Shown here: in pieces, positions 49,019-58,031 of the stretch
Layout: each line of letters opens with the position of its first letter
How positions within the stretch are numbered: the stretch's first letter is position 1
Notes under the pieces: model-generated
Seen by the model: the letters and a program-made list of their open reading frames with translations, nothing else
What the model was told of the DNA's origin: nothing
Databases searched by the model: none
Translations under genes and position numbers: made by a program
Assembly (NCBI GenBank): GCA_035316885.1
Contig: DATHII010000035.1
Location: 1 to 59,446, forward strand
Source: DASRTE01 sp035316885
GTDB taxonomy: Bacteria; Actinomycetota; Actinomycetes; Jiangellales; Jiangellaceae
Direction of reading: 5' to 3'
Length of the DNA stretch: 59,446 nucleotides

Positions 49019-49702
49019 ATGACCAGCGCCCCGCCAGCGACTCTGTACCACCGATTGGTGGGATGGCACGCACCGGCCATGCGGCGAGCCGTCATCGTGG
49101 CGTCCGCCGGGCTCGTCGTCACGCTGCTCCTGGTGGGGTTCCTGCCGTGGGAGCTGGCCGTGGTCGGCGGCTGGGATGCCGCCGCGCTCGCATTCCTCTG
49201 GACCGTCTGGCCCATCATCCTCCGAGCGGACAGCACGTCCGCCACGCGGCTAGCCACCCGCGAGGACGAGACGCGCAGTTCCGCGGCGGTGCTCGTAGTG
49301 GCATCGAGCGTGGCCAGCCTCCTCGGGGTCGGCTTCGCCCTCGGACTGGCCGGGCGCGAGAGCGGTCCGTTTCGGCTGCTGCTCATCGGTGCCGCCGTCC
49401 TGACCGTGATGCTGTCGTGGACCGTCGTCAACACCGTCTACACCCTGCGCTACGCGCACCTGCACTTCAGATCGACAGCCGAGGGCGTCGGCTTCGCAAC
49501 AACCGATGGGCCGGAGCCGCCCAACTACCGCGACTTCGCCTACATGGCGTTCACGATCGGCATGACCTACCAGGTCTCGGACACGACTGTGCGCGATCCC
49601 CGGATCCGGCGCACGGTGCTGTCCCACGCCCTCCTGTCCTACCTGTTCGGCGTCGTGATCGTGGCGGGTGCCATCAACCTCATCGCCGGACTGGTCAGCT
49701 GA
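49019..49702 (+). CDS. DUF1345 membrane protein
   Basis: A 227-residue integral membrane protein with about five hydrophobic segments (for example VIVASAGLVVTLLLVGFLPW and LLSYLFGVVIVAGAINLIAG). The family motif is TVVNTVYTLRYAHLHF and a later YRDFAYMAFTIGMTYQVSDT. The function is unknown. It is divergent from the aac(2') gene, 61 bp apart, so the two may share a promoter region. The ATG at 49019 avoids a long open frame that runs into the aac gene. Confidence 0.86.
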   Translation: MTSAPPATLYHRLVGWHAPAMRRAVIVASAGLVVTLLLVGFLPWELAVVGGWDAAALAFLWTVWPIILRADSTSATRLATREDETRSSAAVLVVASSVASLLGVGFALGLAGRESGPFRLLLIGAAVLTVMLSWTVVNTVYTLRYAHLHFRSTAEGVGFATTDGPEPPNYRDFAYMAFTIGMTYQVSDTTVRDPRIRRTVLSHALLSYLFGVVIVAGAINLIAGLVS

Positions 49703-49788
49703 CGTCGACATCGTGGCATCGATCCGGCTGTTACTGCGGCGTGCTCCTCGACGCTGAGCTGTCGGTGCTCCTGACGAGACTAGATGGC

Positions 49789-50697
49789 ATGGACCGTCAG
49801 TGGCGTGTTCTCGGCGTGCCGTCCAGCGCGGGCGCCCATACGCCGGGATTGGAGAAGGGGCCAGCGGCGCTTCGTGAGGCCGGCCTCGTCGACCTGCTTC
49901 GGCAGGCCGGGTGCGCGGTCGAGGACTACGGCGACATCGAAGGCTTTCGGTGGCGGCCCGATCCCGATCATCCCCATGCCCAGAACGCCTCGGTGGTGGC
50001 GCGCGTCGCGAGAGACGTCGCGGCCGCGGTTGCCGAGATCACGAGGCGGTCGCGCCTTCCGCTAATCGTCGGCGGTGACTGCACCGTCACGGTGGGGGTG
50101 GTGGCCGGCTTGGCGGGCTCCGGTTTGAGCCCTGCCCTGCTATACGTCGACGGCGGGCCGGACCTCTACACACCCGAAACCAGGGCTGTCGGAAATCTCG
50201 ACGCCATGGGCCTCGCCCATATGCTCGCCATTCCCGGCCACGTCCCCGAGCTCGCGGGCATCGGTCCGGCCGTTCCCCTGCTAACGCCTGACGAGGTGGT
50301 GACCTACGGGGACTCACTGCCCGAGGACGACCACGAACGCCGCCTTCTCGGCGACCTCGACATCGCCCGTATCTCCGCTCTCGAGGTACACGAGGACGTG
50401 CGTGCTTCGGCGGATCGCGCCCTGGCCCGCGTCGAGGCAGTCGGGCCCGCTTTCGTGCTGCATCTCGACGTCGACGTCCTCGCGTTCATCGACGCTCCCT
50501 TGGCCGACGTGCCCGACTCCGGCGACGAGCCCATCGGGCTGAGCCTCGACGAGATCGTCACCAGCCTGGCCACCTTCGCGGCGAGCCCGCGCTTCGCTGC
50601 GCTCGTGCTCACCGAGGTCAACCCCGATCACGTACCCGATGCCGCCGTGCTCCGCCACTTCGTCGAGAGGCTGACCGCGACGCTCGCCCGCGCCTAG
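49789..50697 (+). CDS. Arginase-fold protein with altered metal site
   Basis: A 302-residue protein of the arginase/agmatinase/formiminoglutamase family. Core motifs are recognisable but changed: VGGDCTVTVGV has Cys where GGDHS has the metal His; VDGGPDLYTP lacks the His of DAHxD; HLDVDVLAF keeps D-x-D but without the usual spacing to a second Asp-Pro; TEVNPD holds a conserved Glu. A GGDCT variant occurs in an actinobacterial arginase-like subgroup. It may bind a different metal or lack ureohydrolase activity. An in-frame GTG at 49741 could add 16 residues. Its stop shares CTAG with the glnD stop on the other strand. Confidence 0.75.
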   Translation: MDRQWRVLGVPSSAGAHTPGLEKGPAALREAGLVDLLRQAGCAVEDYGDIEGFRWRPDPDHPHAQNASVVARVARDVAAAVAEITRRSRLPLIVGGDCTVTVGVVAGLAGSGLSPALLYVDGGPDLYTPETRAVGNLDAMGLAHMLAIPGHVPELAGIGPAVPLLTPDEVVTYGDSLPEDDHERRLLGDLDIARISALEVHEDVRASADRALARVEAVGPAFVLHLDVDVLAFIDAPLADVPDSGDEPIGLSLDEIVTSLATFAASPRFAALVLTEVNPDHVPDAAVLRHFVERLTATLARA

Positions 50698-53072
50698 GCA
50701 ACCGCAGTGGCCACCGCCTGGACGACATCCTCCATGGCCTGGCCGGTCAGGGCCTCGCCCTCGGTGTCGACGAGGTAGAAGATGTCGACCGCCTCGGCGC
50801 CGAGGGTGTCGACGACGGCGGAACGGACGATGGCACCGCAGGCGCCGATCGACGTCGCCAGTCGGAACAGGAGCCCAGGCGCATCATGGGCACGCACCTC
50901 GAGCACAGACGCGTCCGACGACGCTCCGTGCAGCACCCTGACCAGGGGTTCGGCGCGGCCGGCTACCCGCTGGCTGCGCTCAGACGCCCTGCCAGCCAGT
51001 GTGCCGGCCAGATCGAGCCGGCCCGCCAACGCCCGGGCCAGGTCCGCACGGAGCGTCGCCTCGGCGGGCACGCCGCGGAAGCCGCTGACCGCATGCCAGA
51101 CCTGGGCGGTGCGGTCGTTGACGGACTGCACCGTGGCGGCCCGCACGTCCAGCCGGTGCACAGCAAGAACGCCCGCGACCACGGCCAGGACCTCCTCCCC
51201 GGATGGCGCGACGACGGTCACGCGGCAGGATCCCTTCGGATCATCCGGCTCCACGCGCACCGCAAGCACTCCCTCAGCGGCCAGCCGCTCCTGCCACGGC
51301 TCCAGCCCAGCCGGTCTCGGGAGGGCCACGCCGCCGAGCACGGAACGCACCCTGCTCACGAGTTCACTCACCAGCCGCGCCCGAAACGGCGACCAGGCGA
51401 GCGGCCCAGCGGCGGTCGCGTCCGCTTCCGTGAGGGCCGCGAGCAGATCGAGTACCTCGGAAGAACCAACAACCGCGACGACGGCGTCGACGGTGGCGGG
51501 GTCGTCGAGGTCGCGCCGGGTCGCCATCTCGGGCAGCAGCAGATGATGGCGGACGAGCAACTCGAGGAGCGCCGCATCATCCGGCAGCATCCCCAGCCTG
51601 GCGGCGAGCACGGCCGCGATGGTCGCTCCCGTCTCGCTGTGGTCCCCCGGGAATCCCTTTCCCAGGTCGTGGAAGAGCGCCGCCAGGAGCAGCAGGTCGG
51701 GGCGTGCGACCCGCCGGGTCAGGCCTCCGGCGAGGACCGCCGCCTCGACCAGATGGCGGTCCACGGTGTGCCGGTGCACCGGCGTGCGCTGCGGCCGGTA
51801 GCGGACCGCCGCCCACTCGGGAAACCACCGCAGGACCAGCCCGGCGTGGTCAACCGAGTCCCACACGGGAACCGCCCCGCGCCCCGCACCCAGCAGCGCG
51901 ATCAGGCAGTCGCGCGCTTCGTGCGGCCACGGCGACGGTAGCGGTGGGCACTCGGCTGCCAACCGTTTCACCGTCGCCGGCGAGAGGACCAACCCAGCCT
52001 GTGCCGCGCCCGCGGCGGCCCGCAGCGGCAGCACAGGATCGAGGTGGGGCCGTGCGTCCCGCGCCAGGACGGCCTCGCCGTCATGCTCCACGACACCGTT
52101 GGCCAGTGGACGCCGGACCGGCGCCCGCCCCCGGCGGGTAGACGTTCGCCGGCCGCGGAGCGTCCGGTCGACCTGGCGCCACGTGACGTCGGCGGCATAA
52201 GCGATGCGCCGGCCCGCCTCGGAGACCCGGCGCATCAGGGCGTCGGCATCGCGCATGCCCAGCAGCGCGGCCACGGCATCCTGCTCCTCGAAGACCAGCC
52301 GGTCATGACGACGCCCGGTCGTGCGGTGCAGGGCGTCGCGCACGACCAACAGCCATTCGTGTGCCTCGGCGACCGCGGCCGTGTGGGGTCGGTCGGCGAC
52401 CCAGGAGGCCGCAACCGCCCGGAGCGCCCCTGTGTCGCGCAAGCCCCCGTACGCCTCCTTGAGGTCGGGTTCGAGCAGGTGCGCGAGCTCGCCGACCCTG
52501 GAGATCCGCTGCCGGCACATCTCGGCCAGCTTGGGCAGCCGGTCGGCGGCGTGCCGCCGCCAGTCCCCCAGCACGCCGGCTCGCAACGCATCCGTGACTT
52601 GGGGAACTCCTGCCACGTGCCGGGCGTCGACCAGGCCCAGCGCGGACGCCAGGTCGCGAGCGGCGACCTCCCTGGCCTGGTCCACGGTGCGGACGGCATG
52701 GTCGAGCGCGAGGCCCGCGTCCCACACCGGGTAGAAGACTCCGTCGGCCACCTCGGCGACCTCGCCGGTGTCACCGTGCAGCAGCAGGACGTCGAGGTCG
52801 CTGCCCGGTAGGAGCTCACGACGCCCGTAGCCGCCGACCGCGACCAGGGCCATCCCGGCGGTGGACGTTGGCGGGAGCGCATTGAAGTGTCCTGCCAGCC
52901 ACGCGTCGGCGAGCTCGGTCAGGGCGGCTCGCCGCTGCGAAGCCGTGAGCGTGATGTCGTCGATGACGGCAGCCCGGACGGTGAGGAACCGCCGACCCGG
53001 CCGCGCATCGGCGCCGGCAGTACGCCCCTCGTTCGGGAGTGCTGCCGGCGCCGACACTGCCGGATCGACCAC
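50694..53072 (-). CDS. glnD: [Protein-PII] nucleotidylyltransferase/removing enzyme GlnD
   Basis: GlnD modifies and demodifies PII in response to glutamine. The 792-residue protein has a nucleotidyltransferase domain (VGGYGRRELLPGSDLDVLLL), a helical GlnD-type linker, an HD domain (LLAALFHDLGKGFPGDHSET) and two C-terminal ACT domains (EVRAHDAPGLLFRLATSIGA) that sense glutamine. In Corynebacterium and Streptomyces GlnD adenylylates rather than uridylylates PII. The GTG at 53072, twelve bases after the PII stop, is preferred to the start at 53150, which would overlap PII. Last gene of amtB-glnB-glnD. Confidence 0.94.
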   Translation of the reverse strand: MVDPAVSAPAALPNEGRTAGADARPGRRFLTVRAAVIDDITLTASQRRAALTELADAWLAGHFNALPPTSTAGMALVAVGGYGRRELLPGSDLDVLLLHGDTGEVAEVADGVFYPVWDAGLALDHAVRTVDQAREVAARDLASALGLVDARHVAGVPQVTDALRAGVLGDWRRHAADRLPKLAEMCRQRISRVGELAHLLEPDLKEAYGGLRDTGALRAVAASWVADRPHTAAVAEAHEWLLVVRDALHRTTGRRHDRLVFEEQDAVAALLGMRDADALMRRVSEAGRRIAYAADVTWRQVDRTLRGRRTSTRRGRAPVRRPLANGVVEHDGEAVLARDARPHLDPVLPLRAAAGAAQAGLVLSPATVKRLAAECPPLPSPWPHEARDCLIALLGAGRGAVPVWDSVDHAGLVLRWFPEWAAVRYRPQRTPVHRHTVDRHLVEAAVLAGGLTRRVARPDLLLLAALFHDLGKGFPGDHSETGATIAAVLAARLGMLPDDAALLELLVRHHLLLPEMATRRDLDDPATVDAVVAVVGSSEVLDLLAALTEADATAAGPLAWSPFRARLVSELVSRVRSVLGGVALPRPAGLEPWQERLAAEGVLAVRVEPDDPKGSCRVTVVAPSGEEVLAVVAGVLAVHRLDVRAATVQSVNDRTAQVWHAVSGFRGVPAEATLRADLARALAGRLDLAGTLAGRASERSQRVAGRAEPLVRVLHGASSDASVLEVRAHDAPGLLFRLATSIGACGAIVRSAVVDTLGAEAVDIFYLVDTEGEALTGQAMEDVVQAVATAVA

Positions 53073-53083
53073 CGTCGCTGGCT

Positions 53084-53422
53084 CTAAAGAGCCTCGGCTC
53101 CGGTCTCCCCTGTCCGGACTCTGACCACCGCGTCGACCGGTGTGACCCATACCTTGCCGTCGCCGATCTTGCCGGTCTGGGCCGACTTCGCGATCACGTC
53201 CACCACGTCCGTGGCATCGCTGTCGTCGACCAGAACCTCCAGGCGCAGTTTGGGCACCAGGTCGACCGTGTACTCGGCACCCCTGTAAACCTCGGTGTGC
53301 CCCTTCTGGCGGCCGTAGCCGCTTGCTTCGCCTACCGTCATGCCCTGGACGCCGAACGTCTCCAGTGCCGACCGGACGTCGTCGAGCTTGAAAGGCTTGA
53401 TGACAGCCGTGACGAGCTTCAT
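53084..53422 (-). CDS. glnK: Nitrogen regulatory protein PII
   Basis: PII reads 2-oxoglutarate and ATP/ADP and blocks AmtB. The 112-residue protein has KPFKLDDVRSALETFGVQGM, the T-loop YGRQKGHTEVYRGAEYTV with the modifiable Tyr (position 51), and the C-loop GKIGDGKVWVTPV. It follows amtB with an ATGA overlap, so it is the GlnK-type PII. A GGCTCT-AA-AGAGCC inverted repeat (53080-53093) spans its stop, which may tune glnD translation. Confidence 0.96.
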   Translation of the reverse strand: MKLVTAVIKPFKLDDVRSALETFGVQGMTVGEASGYGRQKGHTEVYRGAEYTVDLVPKLRLEVLVDDSDATDVVDVIAKSAQTGKIGDGKVWVTPVDAVVRVRTGETGAEAL

Positions 53423-54750
53423 GCCTTCACACCTTCCTCCGACGCTGGCACATCGACGGACTCTTGGTCAGCCTGCGGTCCCGGGCGCCCGATCGGGGTG
53501 CCGGGAGCGCTGCCGAACTCGTAAGCCGTCTCGAGGTGTTCCGTCTGGTCCAGCCCAGCCCGCTCGTCGTCCGCCGACGCCCGGAAGCCGACTACCTTGT
53601 GGACGATAGTCGCGAGGACGTACGTCACAACGAACGAATACGCCATGACGGCGAAGGCAGCGATCGCCTGCCTGCGGAGCAGGTCGAGGCCGCCGCCGTA
53701 GAACAGGCCCTCCGGATCGCCGGTGAACGCCGCGGTGGCGAGGAACCCGATGAGCAGGCACCCGACCATGCCGCCGACGAGGTGCACACCGACCACGTCG
53801 AGCGAGTCGTCGTAGCCGAGGCGGTACTTCAGGCTGATGGCGAGCGAGCAGAGCACGCCGGCGGCCAGGCCGATCACGATGGCGCCGACCGGGCTCACCG
53901 CGGCACAGGCGGGGGTGATCGCGACCAGTCCGGCCACGGCACCCGACGCAGCGCCGAGCGTGGTGCCGTGCCTTTCCCGCACCACGTCGATCGCAAGCCA
54001 GCCGAGGATTCCCGCAGCCGTGGCGACTGCGGTGTTGATGAACGCGCCGGCGGCAAGGCCGCCCGCCGACAAGGCGGAGCCGGAGTTGAAGCCGAACCAG
54101 CCGAACCACAGCAGGCCCGCGCCCAGCACCACGAACGGCAGGTTGTGCGGGCGCATCTGCTCGCGCTTCCAGCCGATCCGCTTGCCGACTACGAGGGCGA
54201 GCGCGAGAGCCGCCGACCCGGCGTTGATGTGGACCGCCGTTCCACCGGCGAAGTCCAACGCCCCGAGGCGGTCGGCGATCCAGCCGCCGTTGCCCTCGTC
54301 GAAGAAGAAGACCCAGTGTGCGACCGGCAGGTACACGATGGTGACCCAGAGCACGACGAACAGTGCCCACGTGCCGAACTTGACCCGGTCGGCGACGGCG
54401 CCGCTGATCAGGGCCACCGTGATGATCGCGAACATGAGCTGGAAGGCGACGAACGCGTATTCCGGGATCGTGCCACTCACGCTGTCCAGGCCTATGCTCG
54501 ACAGCCCCACCTTGCCGAACCCGCCGATCAGGCCCGAGGCGATGTCGGTGTCGAAGGAGACGCTGTAGCCGTACAGCACCCACAACACCGGCACGATCGC
54601 CAGGCAGATGAAGCTCATCATGAGCATGTTCAGGACGTTCTTGGAGCGGACCATTCCGCCGTAGAAGAACGCCAGGCCGGGCGTCATGAGCAGGACGAGC
54701 GCCGAGCTTGCCAACACCCACGCGGTGTCACCCGCATTGATCTCGGGCAT
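53419..54750 (-). CDS. amtB: Ammonium transporter
   Basis: An 11-helix Amt channel for ammonium/ammonia. The 443-residue protein shows TPGLAFFYGGMVRSKNVLNM, FVAFQLMFAIITVALISGA, VHINAGSAALALALVVG with the channel histidine, WFGWFGFNSGSALSAGGLAA and the second central-His segment GVHLVGGMVGCLLIG. The ATG at 54750 has AAGGAG about seven bases upstream. It starts the amtB-PII-glnD operon under two GlnR-like boxes, fitting induction under nitrogen limitation. Confidence 0.96.
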   Translation of the reverse strand: MPEINAGDTAWVLASSALVLLMTPGLAFFYGGMVRSKNVLNMLMMSFICLAIVPVLWVLYGYSVSFDTDIASGLIGGFGKVGLSSIGLDSVSGTIPEYAFVAFQLMFAIITVALISGAVADRVKFGTWALFVVLWVTIVYLPVAHWVFFFDEGNGGWIADRLGALDFAGGTAVHINAGSAALALALVVGKRIGWKREQMRPHNLPFVVLGAGLLWFGWFGFNSGSALSAGGLAAGAFINTAVATAAGILGWLAIDVVRERHGTTLGAASGAVAGLVAITPACAAVSPVGAIVIGLAAGVLCSLAISLKYRLGYDDSLDVVGVHLVGGMVGCLLIGFLATAAFTGDPEGLFYGGGLDLLRRQAIAAFAVMAYSFVVTYVLATIVHKVVGFRASADDERAGLDQTEHLETAYEFGSAPGTPIGRPGPQADQESVDVPASEEGVKA

Positions 54751-54869
54751 CGCTGACTCCTTGTCGAGTCGGAGGCCGGGCCGGGCGGGAGGCGGCGCTG
54801 CCATGTCGCCCAGAGTCCGGCGGTCGGCAGGAGCCTGGCGGCACCGTGTTGCCCGGGAGCACGCGAGAT

Positions 54870-54915
54870 GTTGCAGACAGGTGACATCTGGCCGGCTGTG
54901 TTTCAACCAGGTGAA
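54870..54915 (-). promoter_or_regulatory. Two GlnR-like boxes upstream of amtB
   Basis: On the minus strand TTCAC-CTGGTT-GAAAC (54915-54900) matches the actinobacterial GlnR consensus gTnAC-N6-GaAAC at all but the first base, and GTCAC-CTGTCT-GCAAC (54885-54870) matches at all but one. They lie 14 bp apart, 120-165 bp upstream of amtB, where GlnR activates the same operon in Streptomyces and mycobacteria. Confidence 0.7.
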
Positions 54916-54942
54916 CGCGCTGGTGCGCCGCCCCTGATCTGA

Positions 54943-56121
54943 TCAGCCCAGCAGGCCGTCGACGAACGCCTCCGGGTCGAACGGCGCGAGGTCGTCTGGC
55001 CCCTCGCCGAGGCCGACGAGCTTGACCGGGACCCCGAGCTCGCGCTGCACAGCGACGACGATGCCCCCTTTAGCCGTGCCGTCGAGCTTGGTCAGCACGA
55101 TGCCGGTGACGTCGACGACCTCGCGGAAGACCCGCGCCTGGGCCATGCCGTTCTGGCCGGTCGTGGCGTCGATGACGAGCAGCACCTCGTCGACCGGGCC
55201 CTGCTTCTCGACGACGCGCTTGACCTTGCCCAGCTCGTCCATCAGCCCGACCTTCGTCTGCAGTCGGCCCGCCGTGTCGACCAGGACGACATCCGCCTCC
55301 TGCTCGATGCCGGCCCGCACCGCGTCAAACGCGACGCTCGCGGGATCGCCTCCTTCGGGGCCACGGACGGTCGGCACACCGACCCGGTCGCCCCAGGTGG
55401 TCAGCTGGTCGGCGGCGGCCGCCCGGAACGTGTCCGCTGCGCCGAGCACCACGTCGCGGTCCTCGGCGACGAGCACCCGTGCGAGCTTGCCCACGGTCGT
55501 CGTCTTGCCGGTGCCGTTGACACCGACGACGAGCACCACAGCGGGACGGTTCTCTTCGACGTGCCGGTCGACTCGCAGCGAGCGGTCCTGCGACGGGTCG
55601 ACCAGCGCGACCAGCTCCTCACGCAGCACCGCCCTGGCCGCGCCCGGGTCGGCAAGGCCCTCCACCCGTACCCGGGCTCTCAGCCGGTCGACCAGCTGCT
55701 GCGACGGCGCGACGCCGAGGTCGGCAGTCAGCAGGGTTTCCTCGATCTCCTGCCACGTGTCGTCATCGATCCGCTCGCGGGACAACAGGCCGAGCAGGCC
55801 CCTGCCGAACGTCGATTGCGATCGAGCCAGCCGCGAGCGGAGCCGGGTCAGCCGGCCGGCGGCCGGCTCTGGCCGCTCGGGAGGCGGAGCGAGATCTTCG
55901 ACGCCCTCGACGAGGGTGTCGTCGGGCGATGCAACCGGGTCGAGCCCCCGGATGGCTGTGTCGACCGGCGCTGCCGCATCGTCACCGACACCCGGGACGT
56001 AGTCGACGCGGGGCTGCTGCTCGACCGGAGGTGCCGCGAGCCGACGGCGCGGCACGACGAACGCGGCGATCCCACCCACGAGCAGGATCGCGACGACAAC
56101 ACCGATCACCAGGTACTCCAC
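54943..56121 (-). CDS. ftsY: Signal recognition particle receptor FtsY
   Basis: The SRP receptor GTPase at the membrane. The 392-residue protein starts with a membrane helix (YLVIGVVVAILLVGGIAAFV), then an acidic linker, and an NG domain with VLVVGVNGTGKTTTVGKLAR, VVLVDTAGRLQTKVG and VLTKLDGTAKGG. The partner Ffh lies 21 kb away in the window. It lies upstream of the amtB operon on the same strand but is separated from amtB by 192 bp. Confidence 0.96.
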   Translation of the reverse strand: MEYLVIGVVVAILLVGGIAAFVVPRRRLAAPPVEQQPRVDYVPGVGDDAAAPVDTAIRGLDPVASPDDTLVEGVEDLAPPPERPEPAAGRLTRLRSRLARSQSTFGRGLLGLLSRERIDDDTWQEIEETLLTADLGVAPSQQLVDRLRARVRVEGLADPGAARAVLREELVALVDPSQDRSLRVDRHVEENRPAVVLVVGVNGTGKTTTVGKLARVLVAEDRDVVLGAADTFRAAAADQLTTWGDRVGVPTVRGPEGGDPASVAFDAVRAGIEQEADVVLVDTAGRLQTKVGLMDELGKVKRVVEKQGPVDEVLLVIDATTGQNGMAQARVFREVVDVTGIVLTKLDGTAKGGIVVAVQRELGVPVKLVGLGEGPDDLAPFDPEAFVDGLLG

Positions 56122-56216
56122 GAGACGTCATCCTCCCAGACGCCCGACGGCCCCCCGGCTCCACCGGCGTCTCCGTGCTTCGTATCCGGGAGCGGGGCCG
56201 ACGGCCGCGGGCGTTC

Positions 56217-56516
56217 TCAGGTGATCAGCGTTCTGTGGGGCTTGCCGGCCCGGCCCGGTGCCGGCCGCGGATTCCGCTCGGCCGTACGTGCCATCCGGAC
56301 GGCCAGCCGTCGCTCGCGGCGACGCTCGATCCGGGTGCCGAGGCGCGCCAGGCGTCGGCCCACGCCCCGGCGGGTCGCGTAGTACCGGGCGGCCGCCGCG
56401 TAGAAGCGGGCCCGGAGCCGGCGCCTGAGCCCCCGAGCGCGCACGACGATGTGGACGACTGTCACTAAGGCAAGGACGCTGACCGCCGCGCCGACGATCA
56501 CGGTCATGGCCGTCAT
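56217..56516 (-). CDS. Small basic membrane-anchored hypothetical protein
   Basis: A 99-residue protein with one N-terminal hydrophobic segment (TVIVGAAVSVLALVTVVHIV) followed by a strongly Arg-rich part (RGLRRRLRARFYAAAARYYA, RRGVGRRLARLGTRIERRR). I do not recognise a family. The start is uncertain: ATGs at 56516 and 56507 and GTGs upstream are in frame, and no clear Shine-Dalgarno exists. High Arg content in GC-rich DNA can arise by chance, but the membrane segment followed by a basic tail is coherent. Confidence 0.45.
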   Translation of the reverse strand: MTAMTVIVGAAVSVLALVTVVHIVVRARGLRRRLRARFYAAAARYYATRRGVGRRLARLGTRIERRRERRLAVRMARTAERNPRPAPGRAGKPHRTLIT

Positions 56517-56641
56517 CACGACAGACACGCCGACCACCCCAGTTACCACACAGGTCACACCAGTCACAACTGACCCACGGACAGTACCAGGCGCCACAGC
56601 GATCGGACAGGCCTGACGCGCAGATGGCACGCGAGGCCGGG

Positions 56642-57394
56642 TCAGGCGCGAACGATCTCGACGCCGGCCCGTTCGACGGCCTGGACGAGGGGCTGGTCCG
56701 GCGCGGCGTCGGTGACGACGGCGTCGAACTCCTCGACCCCGCAGATTCGTACGACGCCGCCCGAGGAGAACTTGTGCGCATCGGCGAGCAGAACGCTCCT
56801 GGAGGCCGAGGCGATCATGCCGCGCTTGATCGGCACCTCGACGGTCGTGGTGTCCATGACGGCAAGGTCGTGGCGGCGGATTCCGCTCGTCCCGATGAAG
56901 GCAACATCGGCCGACACCTGACGCAGCGCGTCCTCGGCGAGCACCCCGACGAGCGACCGGTAATTGCGTCGGACCACTCCACCGAGCAGCACAAGCTCGA
57001 TGTCGGTTTCCCCGAGCAGTTCGTCGACCACTGCCAGGTTGCTGGTGATCACCGTCAGCGCGCGGCCACGGAAGCCGCGGGCGACCTCGAGCGCGGTCGT
57101 CCCGATGTCGATCATGACGGTCTGGACGTCCGCGACCAACAACGCGGCTGCTCGTCCGATGCGCTCCTTGGCGTCATGGCGCTCGGTCTGGGTCGTCTCG
57201 AACGGCGGTTCGTCGGCGTCGCCGATGGCGCCACCGTAGACACGTGTCAGCTTGCCCTCACGAGCCAGGACGGTCAGGTCGCGCCGCACCGTGATCTCGG
57301 AGACGCCGAACCGCTGGGCGAGCTCGACCACGTGGGCGCCCTGGTCGGTGCGCACCGCCCGGAGGATCAACTGCCGACGCTGGGCCGCGAGCAC
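56642..57394 (-). CDS. DeoR/GlpR-family transcriptional regulator
   Basis: A 250-residue sugar-metabolism-type repressor. The HTH (AQRRQLILRAVRTDQGAHVV and AQRFGVSEITVRRDLTVLAR) is followed by the DeoR C-terminal domain: TVMIDIGTTALEVARGFRG and VITSNLAVVDELL, and the ADVAFIGTSGI block. The effector is typically a sugar phosphate. No sugar operon lies beside it here, but a lipoprotein and a CBM9-like exported protein lie upstream on the same strand. Confidence 0.92.
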   Translation of the reverse strand: MLAAQRRQLILRAVRTDQGAHVVELAQRFGVSEITVRRDLTVLAREGKLTRVYGGAIGDADEPPFETTQTERHDAKERIGRAAALLVADVQTVMIDIGTTALEVARGFRGRALTVITSNLAVVDELLGETDIELVLLGGVVRRNYRSLVGVLAEDALRQVSADVAFIGTSGIRRHDLAVMDTTTVEVPIKRGMIASASRSVLLADAHKFSSGGVVRICGVEEFDAVVTDAAPDQPLVQAVERAGVEIVRA

Positions 57395-57443
57395 ACCCTC
57401 TCCTTCGAGCGATGTCGCCTGTGCAAACCGTACAACTCGCGGC

Positions 57444-58031
57444 TCATGGCAATGCGGCCAGAAACTCGACCGCGAGGTCGTGCTCGTGAGTGCCGACGTA
57501 GAACACGACGTCGTCCTGCTCGTACAGGTAGAGAGTCGGGCCGTCGCCGGGATAGGCCACCGCCGTGACCGGCTTGTCGCCGACCGTCTCGGTCGACTCC
57601 GTCAGCCCAGGTGCGTTCGGACGCGCGCTGTCGACCAGGGCCCGCCGGACCGCCGTCGCCGGAATCCCTGGCACCTGGAACACACCGGCGTCCAGATCGA
57701 GCTCGCTGCGCGGGTCCCAGACCTGTGCGAACCGCAGGTCGCTGCGGGTCCGGTCGACACCGTCGAGGAACGTGGTCATCTCCTGGCTCCAGGCGTCGTC
57801 GCCGAACACCGCATCCCCCACGGTGCTCGCCGTAGTCAGCGGGACCGCTCGCAGCTCGCCCGGCAGCCGTGCTTCCAGATCCGGCGCGAGGTGCGTGCCC
57901 GTCGGCTCACTGCTCACCGGCGCGGTCGGCTGCCGATCCTCTTGCGTGATCGGCTCGCTGCACGCCGCGCAGGAGATCGCGGCGGCCGTGACCGTCACGA
58001 CGAGGGCACGTCGACTACGTGAACTTGACAT
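57444..58031 (-). CDS. Putative lipoprotein
   Basis: A 195-residue exported protein with a basic start (MSSSRSRRALVV), a hydrophobic region and candidate lipobox cysteines at 21 (AISC) or 24 (CAAC), both imperfect. The mature part is acidic and rich in surface motifs (PGIPATAVRRALVD, YLYEQDDVVFYVGTHEH) with no recognised domain. Its ATG at 58031 lies 17 bases inside the 3' end of the CBM9-like gene, implying co-transcription. Confidence 0.65.
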   Translation of the reverse strand: MSSSRSRRALVVTVTAAAISCAACSEPITQEDRQPTAPVSSEPTGTHLAPDLEARLPGELRAVPLTTASTVGDAVFGDDAWSQEMTTFLDGVDRTRSDLRFAQVWDPRSELDLDAGVFQVPGIPATAVRRALVDSARPNAPGLTESTETVGDKPVTAVAYPGDGPTLYLYEQDDVVFYVGTHEHDLAVEFLAALP

